From: JAEUIV01 sp033763795
Lineage (GTDB): Bacteria; Planctomycetota; Phycisphaerae; Phycisphaerales; UBA1924
DNA length: 64,000 bases
Direction of reading: 5' to 3'
Assembly (NCBI GenBank): GCA_033763795.1
Contig: JANRJV010000028.1
Coordinates: forward strand, 18,377-82,376
In this document: positions 17,423 through 27,032 of the stretch, one piece after another
How the letters are laid out: every line of letters begins with the position of its first letter
Position numbering within the stretch: the stretch's first letter is position 1
Notes under the pieces: generated by a model
What the model was told of the DNA's origin: nothing
Database searches by the model: none
Seen by the model: only the letters and a program-made list of their open reading frames with translations
Program-made: the position numbers and the translations under genes

Positions 17423-18313
17423 TCACTCCACGTTCTGCACCTGCTCCTTGATCCGGTCGATCGCCCCCTTGATCTCGACCACCGCCCGCGAGATCTCCGC
17501 ATCGCCGGACTTGCTCGCGATCGTGTTCGCCTCGCGCAGCATCTCCTGCGAAAGGAAGTCCAGCGTCCGCCCGATCGGACGGCCGTCCGACTCCGCCAGC
17601 AGATCCTTGAAGTGCGCCAGGTGACCCGACAGCCGCGCAACCTCCTCCGCGATGTCGCTCTTCTCCGCGTACACCGCCACTTCGCGCAGAAGGTCGACCG
17701 GCTCCACGCGAACCTTCGCGTCCTGCAGCAGCGACTCGATCCGCGTCTGCAGGCGCTTCTGATACTCCCGCACCACGCCCGGCGCCAGCTCCGCCACGCG
17801 CGAGAGGTTCCGCATGATCAGCTCGTGATGATGCATCAGGTCCGCAACCAGCAGCCGGCCCTCCCGCTCCCGCGTCGCCAGCAGACCCGCGCACGCCTTC
17901 TCCAGCAGACCGCTGAACGCCTGACGCGCACGCTGCAGCCGCTCCTCCTCGTCCGAAGGAGGCTGCAGAACGCCCGGCAGGGAGAGCAGCGACGAGACGT
18001 CCATCCGCGCCGACCCGTCCGCCACCCCCCGCGAACGCCGCAGCTGCTCCATGTACCGCTCGATCGCCTCGTGATTGATCGTGTACGCCGCCGCCGCCGA
18101 GCTGTCGCTCGTCTTGCACACCAGCGTGATCGTCCCCCGCGTCAGCCGACGCCGCAGCTCGGTCTCCATCTCGGGCTCCAGCCCCTGCAGCTCCTCGGGC
18201 ATCCGGATCGACGCCTTGAAGTACTTCCCGTTCAGCGAGCGCACCTCAAGGAAATAGTGCACACCCTCGCGGTGGCTCGACGCCTCGCCAAAGCCGGTCA
18301 TACTTCGAACCAA
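17423..18313 (-). CDS. yicC: YicC-family endoribonuclease/RNase adaptor
   Basis: 296 aa. The N terminus SMTGFGEA and the C-terminal blocks LLREVAVYAEKSDIAEEVARLSGHLAHF and GRTLDFLSQEMLREANTIASKSGDAEISRAVVEIKGAIDRIKEQVQNVE are diagnostic of YicC. Family members cut structured RNAs. The start is a TTG at 18313 giving MVRSMTGFG, chosen because GGGAGA lies 8 bases upstream; an earlier TTG (18319) and a later ATG (18301) are alternatives. It follows secG by 45 bases on the same strand. The usual neighbour gmk is not here. Confidence 0.88.
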   Translation of the reverse strand: MVRSMTGFGEASSHREGVHYFLEVRSLNGKYFKASIRMPEELQGLEPEMETELRRRLTRGTITLVCKTSDSSAAAAYTINHEAIERYMEQLRRSRGVADGSARMDVSSLLSLPGVLQPPSDEEERLQRARQAFSGLLEKACAGLLATREREGRLLVADLMHHHELIMRNLSRVAELAPGVVREYQKRLQTRIESLLQDAKVRVEPVDLLREVAVYAEKSDIAEEVARLSGHLAHFKDLLAESDGRPIGRTLDFLSQEMLREANTIASKSGDAEISRAVVEIKGAIDRIKEQVQNVE

Positions 18314-18358
18314 GCGCAAGGTCTCCCTGCACGAAGGGGCCGCCAGGCCGCCGCTCGA

Positions 18359-18856
18359 TCACTGCTGAGGAGTCGGAGTCGCTGACGGCGCGGGCTGCTG
18401 CTCGGTCGGCGCGGCCGCCGGGGCCGGCGTCTCGCTCGCCGGCGCGGGAGCCGGCGCTTCACCGGTCGCCGCCGGAGCCGCCCCGTCGCTCGGCGCGCTC
18501 GTCCCGGTGCCGGGATTCGTCCCCGCGCTGATCGGCGCGGGCGCCGGAGCCCCCGCGGGCGCTTCACCAGCCGCCGGCAGAGGAGTCTGCGCCGGCGGCC
18601 TCACCACGTAGTTCAGCCCCACCGCGAACCCGAGGAACAGCACGAAGATGAAGATGGTCGCCAGCGTCAGCGCGTCGCCCGTCTTGGCGCCGAACGCCGT
18701 GTTACCCGATCCGCTCGACGAGCCGAACGCCTCGCTCAGCCCGCCGCCCTGCGGCCGCTGAATCAGCACGATCAGCATCATCATCACGCTGATCACGACA
18801 AAGAGCGCCACCAGCACGCCCACCAGCCAGAACGGCAACTGTCCGACAATCAGCAT
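18359..18856 (-). CDS. secG: Preprotein translocase subunit SecG with long Pro/Ala tail
   Basis: 165 aa. Residues 1-80 are SecG: two membrane segments around the conserved cytoplasmic loop LIQRPQGGGLSEAFGSSSGSGNTAFG. SecG assists SecYE-SecA protein export. After the second membrane segment (about residue 85) a tail of some 80 residues is made almost only of Pro, Ala, Thr, Gly and Glu, roughly doubling the normal length. Start ATG 18856 is preceded by GAGGTG at good spacing; an in-frame upstream start would add an unconserved Arg-rich stretch. Probably co-transcribed with yicC. Confidence 0.9.
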   Translation of the reverse strand: MLIVGQLPFWLVGVLVALFVVISVMMMLIVLIQRPQGGGLSEAFGSSSGSGNTAFGAKTGDALTLATIFIFVLFLGFAVGLNYVVRPPAQTPLPAAGEAPAGAPAPAPISAGTNPGTGTSAPSDGAAPAATGEAPAPAPASETPAPAAAPTEQQPAPSATPTPQQ

Positions 18857-19041
18857 CCGCGCACCTCGTGTCCGCCGCCTCGAATCCACCGCGTCGCGTA
18901 GCGGATCGACAAGTGTAGCAGGCAGCCCGCCTACCCGCACAAACCTCGACCGACGCCCCCCCCGCGCTACCCCCGCACGACGCGCACGGCACCACCGCCC
19001 GGCAGCCCCGACCGCCGACCCGACCCGGCTTCAAACCCTAC

Positions 19042-19482
19042 TCAGATGTAGTACATCGAGCGCTGCGGCGCCGCCATCCGTTCCTCGGAAAGCTGCACCA
19101 GCTCCGCCACGCTCATCGTCCCCAGGCCGCCCAGGATCACGCCGCTCAACCGCTCGTTGATCAGCTCCAGCGCCGCCCGGCCCGGCGAGGGCTCCCGCGC
19201 CGGAGTCTCCTCCAGCTCCTCTTCCGCCGGCTCCAGCGCCGTGATCAGGTCCGTCACCTTGATCTGCTCAGCAGGCCGCGCCAGGCGGTACCCGCCCCCG
19301 GCCCCGACCTTCGACTCCAGGATCGACGCCGACCGCAGCGCCAGAAGAATCGACTCCAGGAACTTCGCCGGAAGATCTTCCGACTCCGCCAGCTCGCGCG
19401 ACTGGACATACCCCGTCGCCTTCTTCTGCGCCAGACGGACAGTGGCCTTGATGCCGTACTCGGACCGCTTGCTCAGACGCAT
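19042..19482 (-). CDS. Rrf2-family transcriptional regulator without Fe-S cysteines
   Basis: 146 aa. The winged helix-turn-helix of Rrf2 proteins is clear: MRLSKRSEYGIKATVRLA, then SRELAESEDLPAKFLESILLAL and GAGGGYRLARPAEQIKVTDLI. The region that carries three cysteines in IscR/NsrR/RsrR-type members (residues about 85-115) is a Glu/Pro-rich loop (EPAEEELEETPAREPSPG) with no cysteine; the whole protein has none, so it cannot bind an iron-sulfur cluster in the usual way. Target genes are unknown. It stands between a TonB-like gene (79 bases upstream, same strand) and secG. Confidence 0.88.
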   Translation of the reverse strand: MRLSKRSEYGIKATVRLAQKKATGYVQSRELAESEDLPAKFLESILLALRSASILESKVGAGGGYRLARPAEQIKVTDLITALEPAEEELEETPAREPSPGRAALELINERLSGVILGGLGTMSVAELVQLSEERMAAPQRSMYYI

Positions 19483-19560
19483 GAGACCCTCACTGAGCCC
19501 AGTGTGACCGGTGTGGACTCGCTCCTCGACTTCGGGAGGAATTTCCGGTTGGATGCTGGG

Positions 19561-21174
19561 TCAGAGAAGAACTCGAAACTCAATCGCAATTGTTTCCTGA
19601 GGCGGCCCGGGTTTCAGCTTTGTTAACGGCTCCCCCTTCGCGCGCCATTGGAACATCGCATCGATCAGCGGTCGGTCAATGTCAGGATTTCCGGACGAGC
19701 GAACAAGCTCAACATCCTCAACCGTCCCGTCTGACCGGAAAAGAATCTTGAATACCGGATCCCGCGCCGCTCCCATCAGCCGCGAGTAGTGCGTGAACCG
19801 GGGCCGACGCGTCAGCACCTCCAATCCCTTGCCCGAAAGAGGTTGGCCGAGCTTGCGCATCGGAGCGCTGACGATCGATGTCGCATCCGACTCGCGGTCC
19901 GACGCCAGACCCAGCTCGCGCGCTCCGCTCGCCGCCGGCGCGGGCGGGAGACTGTTCGGTCTCGCCGCCTCCGACGCCCCCGGCCCCGGAACCCCCGGCG
20001 CCGCCGGCGTGGCCGCCCTCGGCGCCGCCTCCGAAGCCGCATCTCCTACTTCCGCTGTCGATGTTTCGCTCGGCGCCGCCTCCGAAGCCTCCTCCACCTC
20101 AGCCTCCGGCATCGGGCCGACTTCCAAGTCCGCAACTTCCGGCGCGGGAGGCAGCGGCTGCGCAGCCGCCGGCGCCGTCGCCAGCAGTGGGGGAGCCGCT
20201 GCGCCGATCTCCTCCGGCGCAGGCTCTGTCGACTCTCCTTCCTGATCCTCCACCGCTTCGCTCTCGCCCTCGCTCGGCGGAACCTCGCTCTCCAGCCGCT
20301 CCGACTCGCGCAGCTCCCCGTCGAGCGTCGGCGTCGCGCCGCTTTCCATCTCGGCCGCCGGCTGATCCGCGCCGGCGACGGACGCGCCCCCCGCCGCGGG
20401 CGCGCCGATCACCTCCGGCTCCGCCGCCCCCTCGACCCCTTCCCGCTCAGCCTGCTGGGGCCCGACCTCCAGCGTCGTTTCGTCGCTCTCGGCCGATTCG
20501 TCCTCGCTGGGCTCAGCCTCCGCACGCTCGTCACGTTCCGGCAACGGCCGCTCTCCGACCAGGATCGCGACCTCATCGCTCGGCGGCGGGGGCGACGCCG
20601 ACGGCCCCGCATCCCGCGCCTCCACTCGCTCGACCGACTCCTCCTCCTCTTCCGCCGCGCGCGACTCCTCAGGCGCCGCCTGCGCAGCGGCAGGCTCGCC
20701 CGCCGGCGCGCTCGCCAGCGAACACTCCCCCTGCGGAGAAGGCGGTGTCGCGGCCGACGGCAACTCCGGCCCGCTCGGCCCGGACGAAGGATCAAGCGTC
20801 AGCGCAGGCTGCTCCACCTCGCTGGGCTCGGCGAAGTGCTCCTTGTACTCCTCGAATCCCAGCCACGTCTCGCGCGCCTCGCCCGTCTCCGCCATCCCGA
20901 GCTTCACCGCCTCCGGCTGGGGCGGCGGCTCGATCAACGGCGCCTCCGGAGGTTCCGGAGCGGGCTCCGGCGCAGGCTCCGGAGGGTCGGGCGGCACCGC
21001 CTCAGGCGGCACAAACGCCATCTCCAGCAGCCCCTCCGCGCCCCCGCGCAGCTCCGTCGCCGGCTCACGCTCCACCCGCACCGTCGAAAGCACAGCTCCC
21101 GTCCCCGCGTGCATGAGCATGCTCGCGAGAAACCCCACCAGCAACGGATCTGTCCGCGAACGCCTGCGCACCAC
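19561..21174 (-). CDS. TonB-like envelope protein with very long acidic Pro/Glu/Ala linker
   Basis: About 537 aa. An N-terminal membrane anchor (TDPLLVGFLASMLMHAGTGAVL, about residues 8-30) is followed by roughly 400 residues rich in Glu, Pro, Ala and Ser, then a TonB C-terminal-type domain (VFKILFRSDGTVEDVELVRSSGNPDIDRPLIDAMFQWRAKG). TonB couples the proton-motive force to outer-membrane transport; here no exbB or exbD is nearby, so the energising partner is unknown. The usual Pro-Lys part is absent and the linker is strongly acidic. Start uncertain: GTG 21174 (chosen), GTG 21171 and TTG 21180 all follow a G-rich stretch and no ATG is in frame. Confidence 0.75.
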   Translation of the reverse strand: MVRRRSRTDPLLVGFLASMLMHAGTGAVLSTVRVEREPATELRGGAEGLLEMAFVPPEAVPPDPPEPAPEPAPEPPEAPLIEPPPQPEAVKLGMAETGEARETWLGFEEYKEHFAEPSEVEQPALTLDPSSGPSGPELPSAATPPSPQGECSLASAPAGEPAAAQAAPEESRAAEEEEESVERVEARDAGPSASPPPPSDEVAILVGERPLPERDERAEAEPSEDESAESDETTLEVGPQQAEREGVEGAAEPEVIGAPAAGGASVAGADQPAAEMESGATPTLDGELRESERLESEVPPSEGESEAVEDQEGESTEPAPEEIGAAAPPLLATAPAAAQPLPPAPEVADLEVGPMPEAEVEEASEAAPSETSTAEVGDAASEAAPRAATPAAPGVPGPGASEAARPNSLPPAPAASGARELGLASDRESDATSIVSAPMRKLGQPLSGKGLEVLTRRPRFTHYSRLMGAARDPVFKILFRSDGTVEDVELVRSSGNPDIDRPLIDAMFQWRAKGEPLTKLKPGPPQETIAIEFRVLL

Positions 21175-21257
21175 GGCCAACTGTACCCCCGCCCCGCCCC
21201 CGTCGGCCCACCGCCGCCGTCCCCGCCTCCGCGCCGCCGTCCCCGCATGAGCACGCG

Positions 21258-21263
21258 TACACT
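21258..21263 (+). promoter_or_regulatory. -10-like element TACACT for trpE
   Basis: TACACT ends 11 bases before the ATG of trpE at 21275. A very short leader is implied, so classical leader-peptide attenuation upstream of trpE is not possible from this promoter. Confidence 0.42.
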
Positions 21264-21274
21264 CCGCCCCGCCG

Positions 21275-22930
<1,656 letters not shown>

Positions 22931-22953
22931 CGATTCGACCGCCTCGGCTCAGC

Positions 22954-23961
22954 TCAGCCGAGCGTCTTGCCGTCCGACCCGCCCGCCAGCGACGTCCGCA
23001 TCGCCGTGTCCGCCGAAACGTTCTTCATGCGGTAGTAGTCCATGATCCCCATGTTGCCCGTCCGGAACGCGTCGGACATCGCCCGCGGCACCTCGGCCTC
23101 CGCCAGCACCACCAGCGCCTTGTTCTTCTGCTCCTCGGCCCGGAACTCCTGCTCCTGAGCCACCGCCATCGCCCGCCGGATCTCCGCCTGCGCCTGCGCC
23201 CGCTTCTTGTCCGCCTCAGCCTGGTCGGTCTGCAGCTTCGCGCCGATGTTCTCGCCCACGTCGATGTCCGCGATGTCAATCGACAGGATCTCGAACGCCG
23301 TCCCCGCGTCCAGCCCCTTGCCCAGCACAGTCTTGGAGATGCGGTCGGGGTTCTCGAGGACGTCCTTGTGCGTTTCCGCCGAGCCGATCGTCGACACGAT
23401 GCCCTCGCCCACGCGCGCCACGATCGTCTCCTCCGTCGCGCCGCCGATCAGCCGCTGGATGTTCGCCCGCACCGTCACCCGCGCCCGCGCCTTCAGCTGG
23501 ATCCCGTCCTTCGCCACCGCGTCGATCGTCGTTCGGCCCAGCTTGGGGTTCGGAACATCGATCACCTTGGGGTTCACCGACGTCTGCACCGCGTCCAGGA
23601 TGTCGCGACCCGCCAGGTCGATCGCGCACGCCGTGTCGAAGGGAAGCTGGATCCGCGCCCGGTTCGCCGCGATCAGCGCGTTGATCACCGAAGGCACCCG
23701 CCCGCCCGCCAGGAAGTGCGTCTCAAGCTGGTTCGTCGAGAGATCCAGCCCCGCCTTCTTCGCCCGGATCCGCGACAGCACGATCGTCCGCGGATCGACC
23801 TTCCTCAGCTTCATGCCCAGCAGCGAGAAGATCGAGACCTTCGCGTCAGACAGCAGCGCCTGCACCCACAGATTCACGAAGTTGAACGCCATGATCGCGA
23901 AGATCAGGACGACAAACCCGACGACGATCGCGATGCCGAACAGCAGAATCTGTGCGCTCAT
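22954..23961 (-). CDS. floA: Flotillin-like protein FloA
   Basis: 335 aa, the standard FloA/YqfA (UPF0365) length. An N-terminal hairpin membrane segment (ILLFGIAIVVGFVVLIFAIMAF), then the SPFH core (VPSVINALIAANRARIQLPFDTACAIDLAGRDILDAVQTSVNPKVIDVP, IVARVGEGIVSTIGSAETH) and an Ala/Glu/Lys-rich coiled coil (QAEADKKRAQAQAEIRRAMAVAQEQEFRAEEQKNKAL). It scaffolds functional membrane microdomains. Start ATG 23961 with AAGGAAA. It is the third gene of an nfeD-protease/nfeD/floA set, 149 bases after nfeD, the well-known NfeD-flotillin pairing. A stem-loop sits just upstream of its ribosome binding site. Confidence 0.95.
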   Translation of the reverse strand: MSAQILLFGIAIVVGFVVLIFAIMAFNFVNLWVQALLSDAKVSIFSLLGMKLRKVDPRTIVLSRIRAKKAGLDLSTNQLETHFLAGGRVPSVINALIAANRARIQLPFDTACAIDLAGRDILDAVQTSVNPKVIDVPNPKLGRTTIDAVAKDGIQLKARARVTVRANIQRLIGGATEETIVARVGEGIVSTIGSAETHKDVLENPDRISKTVLGKGLDAGTAFEILSIDIADIDVGENIGAKLQTDQAEADKKRAQAQAEIRRAMAVAQEQEFRAEEQKNKALVVLAEAEVPRAMSDAFRTGNMGIMDYYRMKNVSADTAMRTSLAGGSDGKTLG

Positions 23962-23972
23962 GAGATTTCCTT

Positions 23973-23993
23973 AGAGGGACGGAGAATCCCTCT
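23973..23993 (-). promoter_or_regulatory. 7-bp inverted repeat directly upstream of the floA ribosome binding site
   Basis: AGAGGGA and TCCCTCT (23973-23979, 23987-23993) form a perfect 7-bp stem with a 7-base loop, ending 11 bases before the floA ATG and touching its Shine-Dalgarno sequence (AAGGAAA). It could act as an RNA stem-loop controlling translation or as an operator. Confidence 0.4.
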
Positions 23994-24016
23994 CCATGGT
24001 ATCCGAATCGCGTCGT

Positions 24017-24052
24017 CACACGCGCGGGCACACGCGCGGGCACACGCGCCGG
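24017..24052. repeat. Three tandem 12-bp repeats with alternating purine-pyrimidine runs (nfeD-floA gap)
   Basis: CACACGCGCGGG is repeated exactly at 24017-24028 and 24029-24040, and with one change (CACACGCGCCGG) at 24041-24052. It fills part of the 149-base gap between nfeD and floA. The CACACGCGCG runs alternate pyrimidine and purine, a Z-DNA-prone composition. Confidence 0.7.
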
Positions 24053-24110
24053 CGCCCGCCCGTCGCCGCACGCACGCGAAACCGCCCCGCCCGCCGCCCC
24101 GAATTCCCCC

Positions 24111-24617
24111 TCACGCCATCCCGCGGACCCGCACCACGTTCCCCTCAACCGACGTCACGCGCAGCCGCTGACCGCGCTCGACCGCGCCCCCCTCGGCCAG
24201 AACTTCCAGCTTCGTACCCTCGATCTCCGCCGTCCCCACAGGACGCAGAGGCGTCAGCGCCACCCCCGTCGCCCCCACCAGCGCCTGCTGCTGCTCCGTC
24301 AGCCTCTGCTCCTCCGCCGCACGCTGCTCGATGTTCTCCACGCTCTCGCTCAAAATCAGATGCTTCCCCATCGGCGTGTGCGGCATCACCCGCAGCGCAA
24401 AGTTGATCGCCATCGGGCACAGCACGAACGCCAGCAGCAGCCCGATCGCGCCCCAGCCCGTCGACACACGGAAGAACACCACCACCGCCGCGATCGCCGC
24501 CACCCCCGCCGTCAGACCGATCAACCCCCCCGAAGGAACGAACACCTCCAGGAAAATCAGCGACAGCGCCACGAACAGAAGCCCGAACGCCCAGAGAAGC
24601 AACGTTTGCTCGGTCAC
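24111..24617 (-). CDS. NfeD-like membrane protein (short form, OB-fold)
   Basis: 168 aa. Three or four hydrophobic segments (about 5-75) and a C-terminal OB-fold domain (LVGATGVALTPLRPVGTAEIEGTKLEVLAEGGAVERGQRLRVTSVEGNVVRV), the typical NfeDC domain. Short NfeD proteins associate with flotillins. Between membrane part and OB-fold is a Glu/Gln-rich stretch (EQRAAEEQRLTEQQQ). Its ATG overlaps the TGA of the upstream NfeD protease (ATGA), so the two are coupled; floA follows. Confidence 0.9.
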   Translation of the reverse strand: MTEQTLLLWAFGLLFVALSLIFLEVFVPSGGLIGLTAGVAAIAAVVVFFRVSTGWGAIGLLLAFVLCPMAINFALRVMPHTPMGKHLILSESVENIEQRAAEEQRLTEQQQALVGATGVALTPLRPVGTAEIEGTKLEVLAEGGAVERGQRLRVTSVEGNVVRVRGMA

Positions 24618-26590
24618 GCGAGGTTCTCCCCTGCCGCATTCGTCCCACCCGACGGTCCGGTTGCGGGCGCGTCCGATGATCCGGCCGGTTCCACCGCCAC
24701 CCGATACTCCGTCACCGACGTCACGCGCACCGGCACCCCCCGATCGATGAAACCGATCTCCGCCACAACGTCGATCAGCTCGTCGTCGAATTCCGCCGTC
24801 CCCGAGGGCCGCAGCACCGTCGTCGTCCGGCCCAGCGCGCCCACCGCCACGCGCTCGCGACCCGTCGAGGGATTCATCGCCCCAAGCATCGTCGGCGCGT
24901 CTTCATCGCTCACCACCTGCTGATCCGCCAGCACCAGCCGACCCGCCACGGGGAACTTGTGCGTGTACCGCGTGAACAGGTACACACCCACGCCCGCCAC
25001 GAACACCGACAGGCACACCACAGACACCGCCCACGCCAGCGGCCCGCCCGCCCCGTCGGGCCCGACCCCGGGGAACAGCTGGCCCGCCCCCGCGAACGTG
25101 CCGATCAGCCCCGCGAACAAGAGCAGCAGACCCAGCACGCCCGGGATCCCCAGCCCCGGCAGTATGAAAAGCTCCATCAGGATCAGCGCCACCCCGGACA
25201 GGATCATCGCCATCGCCCACCACGCCGACGCCCCGATCAGCAGCGGCGGAACGATCAGCCCCGCCAGCGCCCCCAGCGCGATCATCCCGGGAAGCCCCAC
25301 CCCCGGCATGCTCATCTCGATGAACATCGCCATCAGGAACACGACGATCAGCACCCCCCGCACCACCAGCCCGCTGAACCCCATCGTCATGAACGCCACC
25401 AGCGACTCCGACCAGCTCTGGTCCAGTCGGCTCAGGTTCGTCGCGCCCGTGAACGACTTCAGTTCCGCGTCCGTCGCGATCGTGTGCGCCGGATCAGCAA
25501 AGCCGTATCTCTTCAGGTCCGATTCCTTCAGCGTCAGCAGCGTCTGGCCGTCCGTCGCATACTCCACAAGCTCGTACCGCCCCCGCTCCGCCGCCGAGAA
25601 CACAGGCCGCGTCGAAGGCGTCGTCAGGATGAAGTCGACGTCCCGCTCCGTCTGCTCCGCGATCGCGGGCGACGCCGAGTTGAACGCCGTGGCCGACGCC
25701 CCCTCTTCCTCGCCGCGCGATCCCGAGTCCGACGACGACGCCCGCGCGTCCGGCTCCTCGCCCTCGGCGGCTTCTCCCGCCGCAACGGGGCCCGCGCTCG
25801 CCGCCCCGCTCGCGACATAGGGCCGGCCCCGCCGCGGCTCCTCGTCAAAGATCGCCCGGTACTCCGCCTCATCGACGAAGTACATCCGCCCGGTCTGCCG
25901 GTCGCGGACCCGCCACAGTTCCACCCCCAGCGTCACGAACCCCTGCACCAGCTTCTCGTCGTACCCGCGCAGCCGCGCTGAATCGACAAGCTCCGCAAGC
26001 AAGGGCGCCAGGATCTTCTGCCGCTCCGTCGCCTGCAGCCCCTGCGCGAACTGCACGGGGTTGCCCGACACCGGCGCCGCGTCGCCCATCGTCGCGTGCG
26101 GCGCCAGCACGATCTCCCGGCACGCCAGCGCGATGATCGCACCGCCCGAATACGCCGTCGGATTCACCCACGCGATCGTGTTCGCGATCGGCGACTGCTT
26201 GATCGCCGTGCAGATCTCCAGCACCGCCCCGACCTCGCCGCCCGGCGTGTTCAGGTCGAACACGATCCCGTCCGCCCCGCCGTCGACCGCCCGCGCCATC
26301 CGCCGCTTCACGCTGTGCGCCGTCACCGCGTTGATCTCGCCCTCGATCGTGATCACCGCGAGGTTCGCCGCGTGCCGCGCCGCCGGCACCGCCATCGGAC
26401 CCGCCCCGCTCGACCCCGCCGAGACGCTCGCCGCCGACTCCGCACGCGACGCCGACTCGGTCGACGCACCGGCGTCCGCCAGCCCAACCAGCAGCACGGC
26501 ACACATCAGCGCAACCAGACGCACCGCCGCCCGCAAAGCCCGCGCGCCGCGACCGTTCAACTCATTCAACCGTTGCCACAGGGTCATCAT
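24614..26590 (-). CDS. NfeD-family membrane-bound serine protease (long form)
   Basis: 658 aa. A signal peptide or N-terminal anchor (about 20-45) precedes a ClpP/SppA-type protease domain (80-200): VITIEGEINAVTAHSVKRRM, DGIVFDLNTPGGEV, then NPTAYSGGAIIALACREIVLAPHATMGDAAPV. The Ser of AYSGG is the likely nucleophile, and a Lys 44 residues further on (ATERQK) matches the Ser-Lys dyad spacing known for the archaeal 1510-N protease. Residues about 255-320 are an Ala/Glu/Ser-rich insertion. Five or so membrane segments and an NfeD OB-fold end the protein. It probably cleaves membrane proteins in partnership with flotillin. First gene of the operon; divergent from crcB with 52 bases between starts. 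Confidence 0.92.
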   Translation of the reverse strand: MMTLWQRLNELNGRGARALRAAVRLVALMCAVLLVGLADAGASTESASRAESAASVSAGSSGAGPMAVPAARHAANLAVITIEGEINAVTAHSVKRRMARAVDGGADGIVFDLNTPGGEVGAVLEICTAIKQSPIANTIAWVNPTAYSGGAIIALACREIVLAPHATMGDAAPVSGNPVQFAQGLQATERQKILAPLLAELVDSARLRGYDEKLVQGFVTLGVELWRVRDRQTGRMYFVDEAEYRAIFDEEPRRGRPYVASGAASAGPVAAGEAAEGEEPDARASSSDSGSRGEEEGASATAFNSASPAIAEQTERDVDFILTTPSTRPVFSAAERGRYELVEYATDGQTLLTLKESDLKRYGFADPAHTIATDAELKSFTGATNLSRLDQSWSESLVAFMTMGFSGLVVRGVLIVVFLMAMFIEMSMPGVGLPGMIALGALAGLIVPPLLIGASAWWAMAMILSGVALILMELFILPGLGIPGVLGLLLLFAGLIGTFAGAGQLFPGVGPDGAGGPLAWAVSVVCLSVFVAGVGVYLFTRYTHKFPVAGRLVLADQQVVSDEDAPTMLGAMNPSTGRERVAVGALGRTTTVLRPSGTAEFDDELIDVVAEIGFIDRGVPVRVTSVTEYRVAVEPAGSSDAPATGPSGGTNAAGENLA

Positions 26591-26627
26591 CCTGACGGAT
26601 CCCTACCTTTGCTCGCTCCCCGACGGT

Positions 26628-26633
26628 TATTCT
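26628..26633 (+). promoter_or_regulatory. -10-like element TATTCT for crcB
   Basis: TATTCT is followed by nine bases and the ATG at 26643. The total gap to the divergent NfeD protease gene is 52 bases, too short for a fluoride riboswitch leader. Confidence 0.38.
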
Positions 26634-26642
26634 AGCGCTCCC

Positions 26643-27023
26643 ATGCCCGCTTTCTGGCAAACCGTTCTCCCGGTCGCCCTGGGAGGTTCTCTCGGCGCTC
26701 TGGCCCGCCTCGCCGTCTACCACCTCGCCGCCGGCCCGACCCGGACCCACGGCCCCTGGCCCACAATGCTCATCAACCTCATCGGCTGTCTCGCCCTGGG
26801 CCTGTTCCTCGGCTGGGCAACCCGCCGGCCCGATCTCGACGAACGCATGAAAGCGTTCCTCACCGTCGGCGTCCTCGGCGCCTTCACCACCTTCTCAACC
26901 TACGCCGCCGACGCCCTCAAGCTCATCCACGAGCAGCGGTGGGGGATCGCCCTCATCTACATCACCGCCAGCTCCGCCCTGGGCCTCGCCCTCTGCGCAG
27001 GCGGATACGCCCTCGCCCGCTAG
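26643..27023 (+). CDS. crcB: Fluoride efflux channel CrcB/FluC
   Basis: 126 aa, typical for Fluc. It is a dual-topology dimeric channel that exports fluoride. Conserved motifs: VALGGSLGALARLAVY at the N terminus, the pore Asn in MLINLIGCLALGLFLG, and GVLGAFTTFSTYAADALKL, which carries the TTFST element lining the fluoride path. Four hydrophobic segments are visible. Single copy, no paired second crcB. No fluoride riboswitch is seen in the 52-base upstream gap. Confidence 0.93.
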   Translation: MPAFWQTVLPVALGGSLGALARLAVYHLAAGPTRTHGPWPTMLINLIGCLALGLFLGWATRRPDLDERMKAFLTVGVLGAFTTFSTYAADALKLIHEQRWGIALIYITASSALGLALCAGGYALAR

Positions 27024-27032
27024 CCCGCCCGC

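Noticed and set aside
26591..26642. Fluoride riboswitch in front of crcB
   Set aside because: Only 52 bases separate crcB from the divergent gene and the conserved GGNGAUGG...CUGAUG elements are absent.
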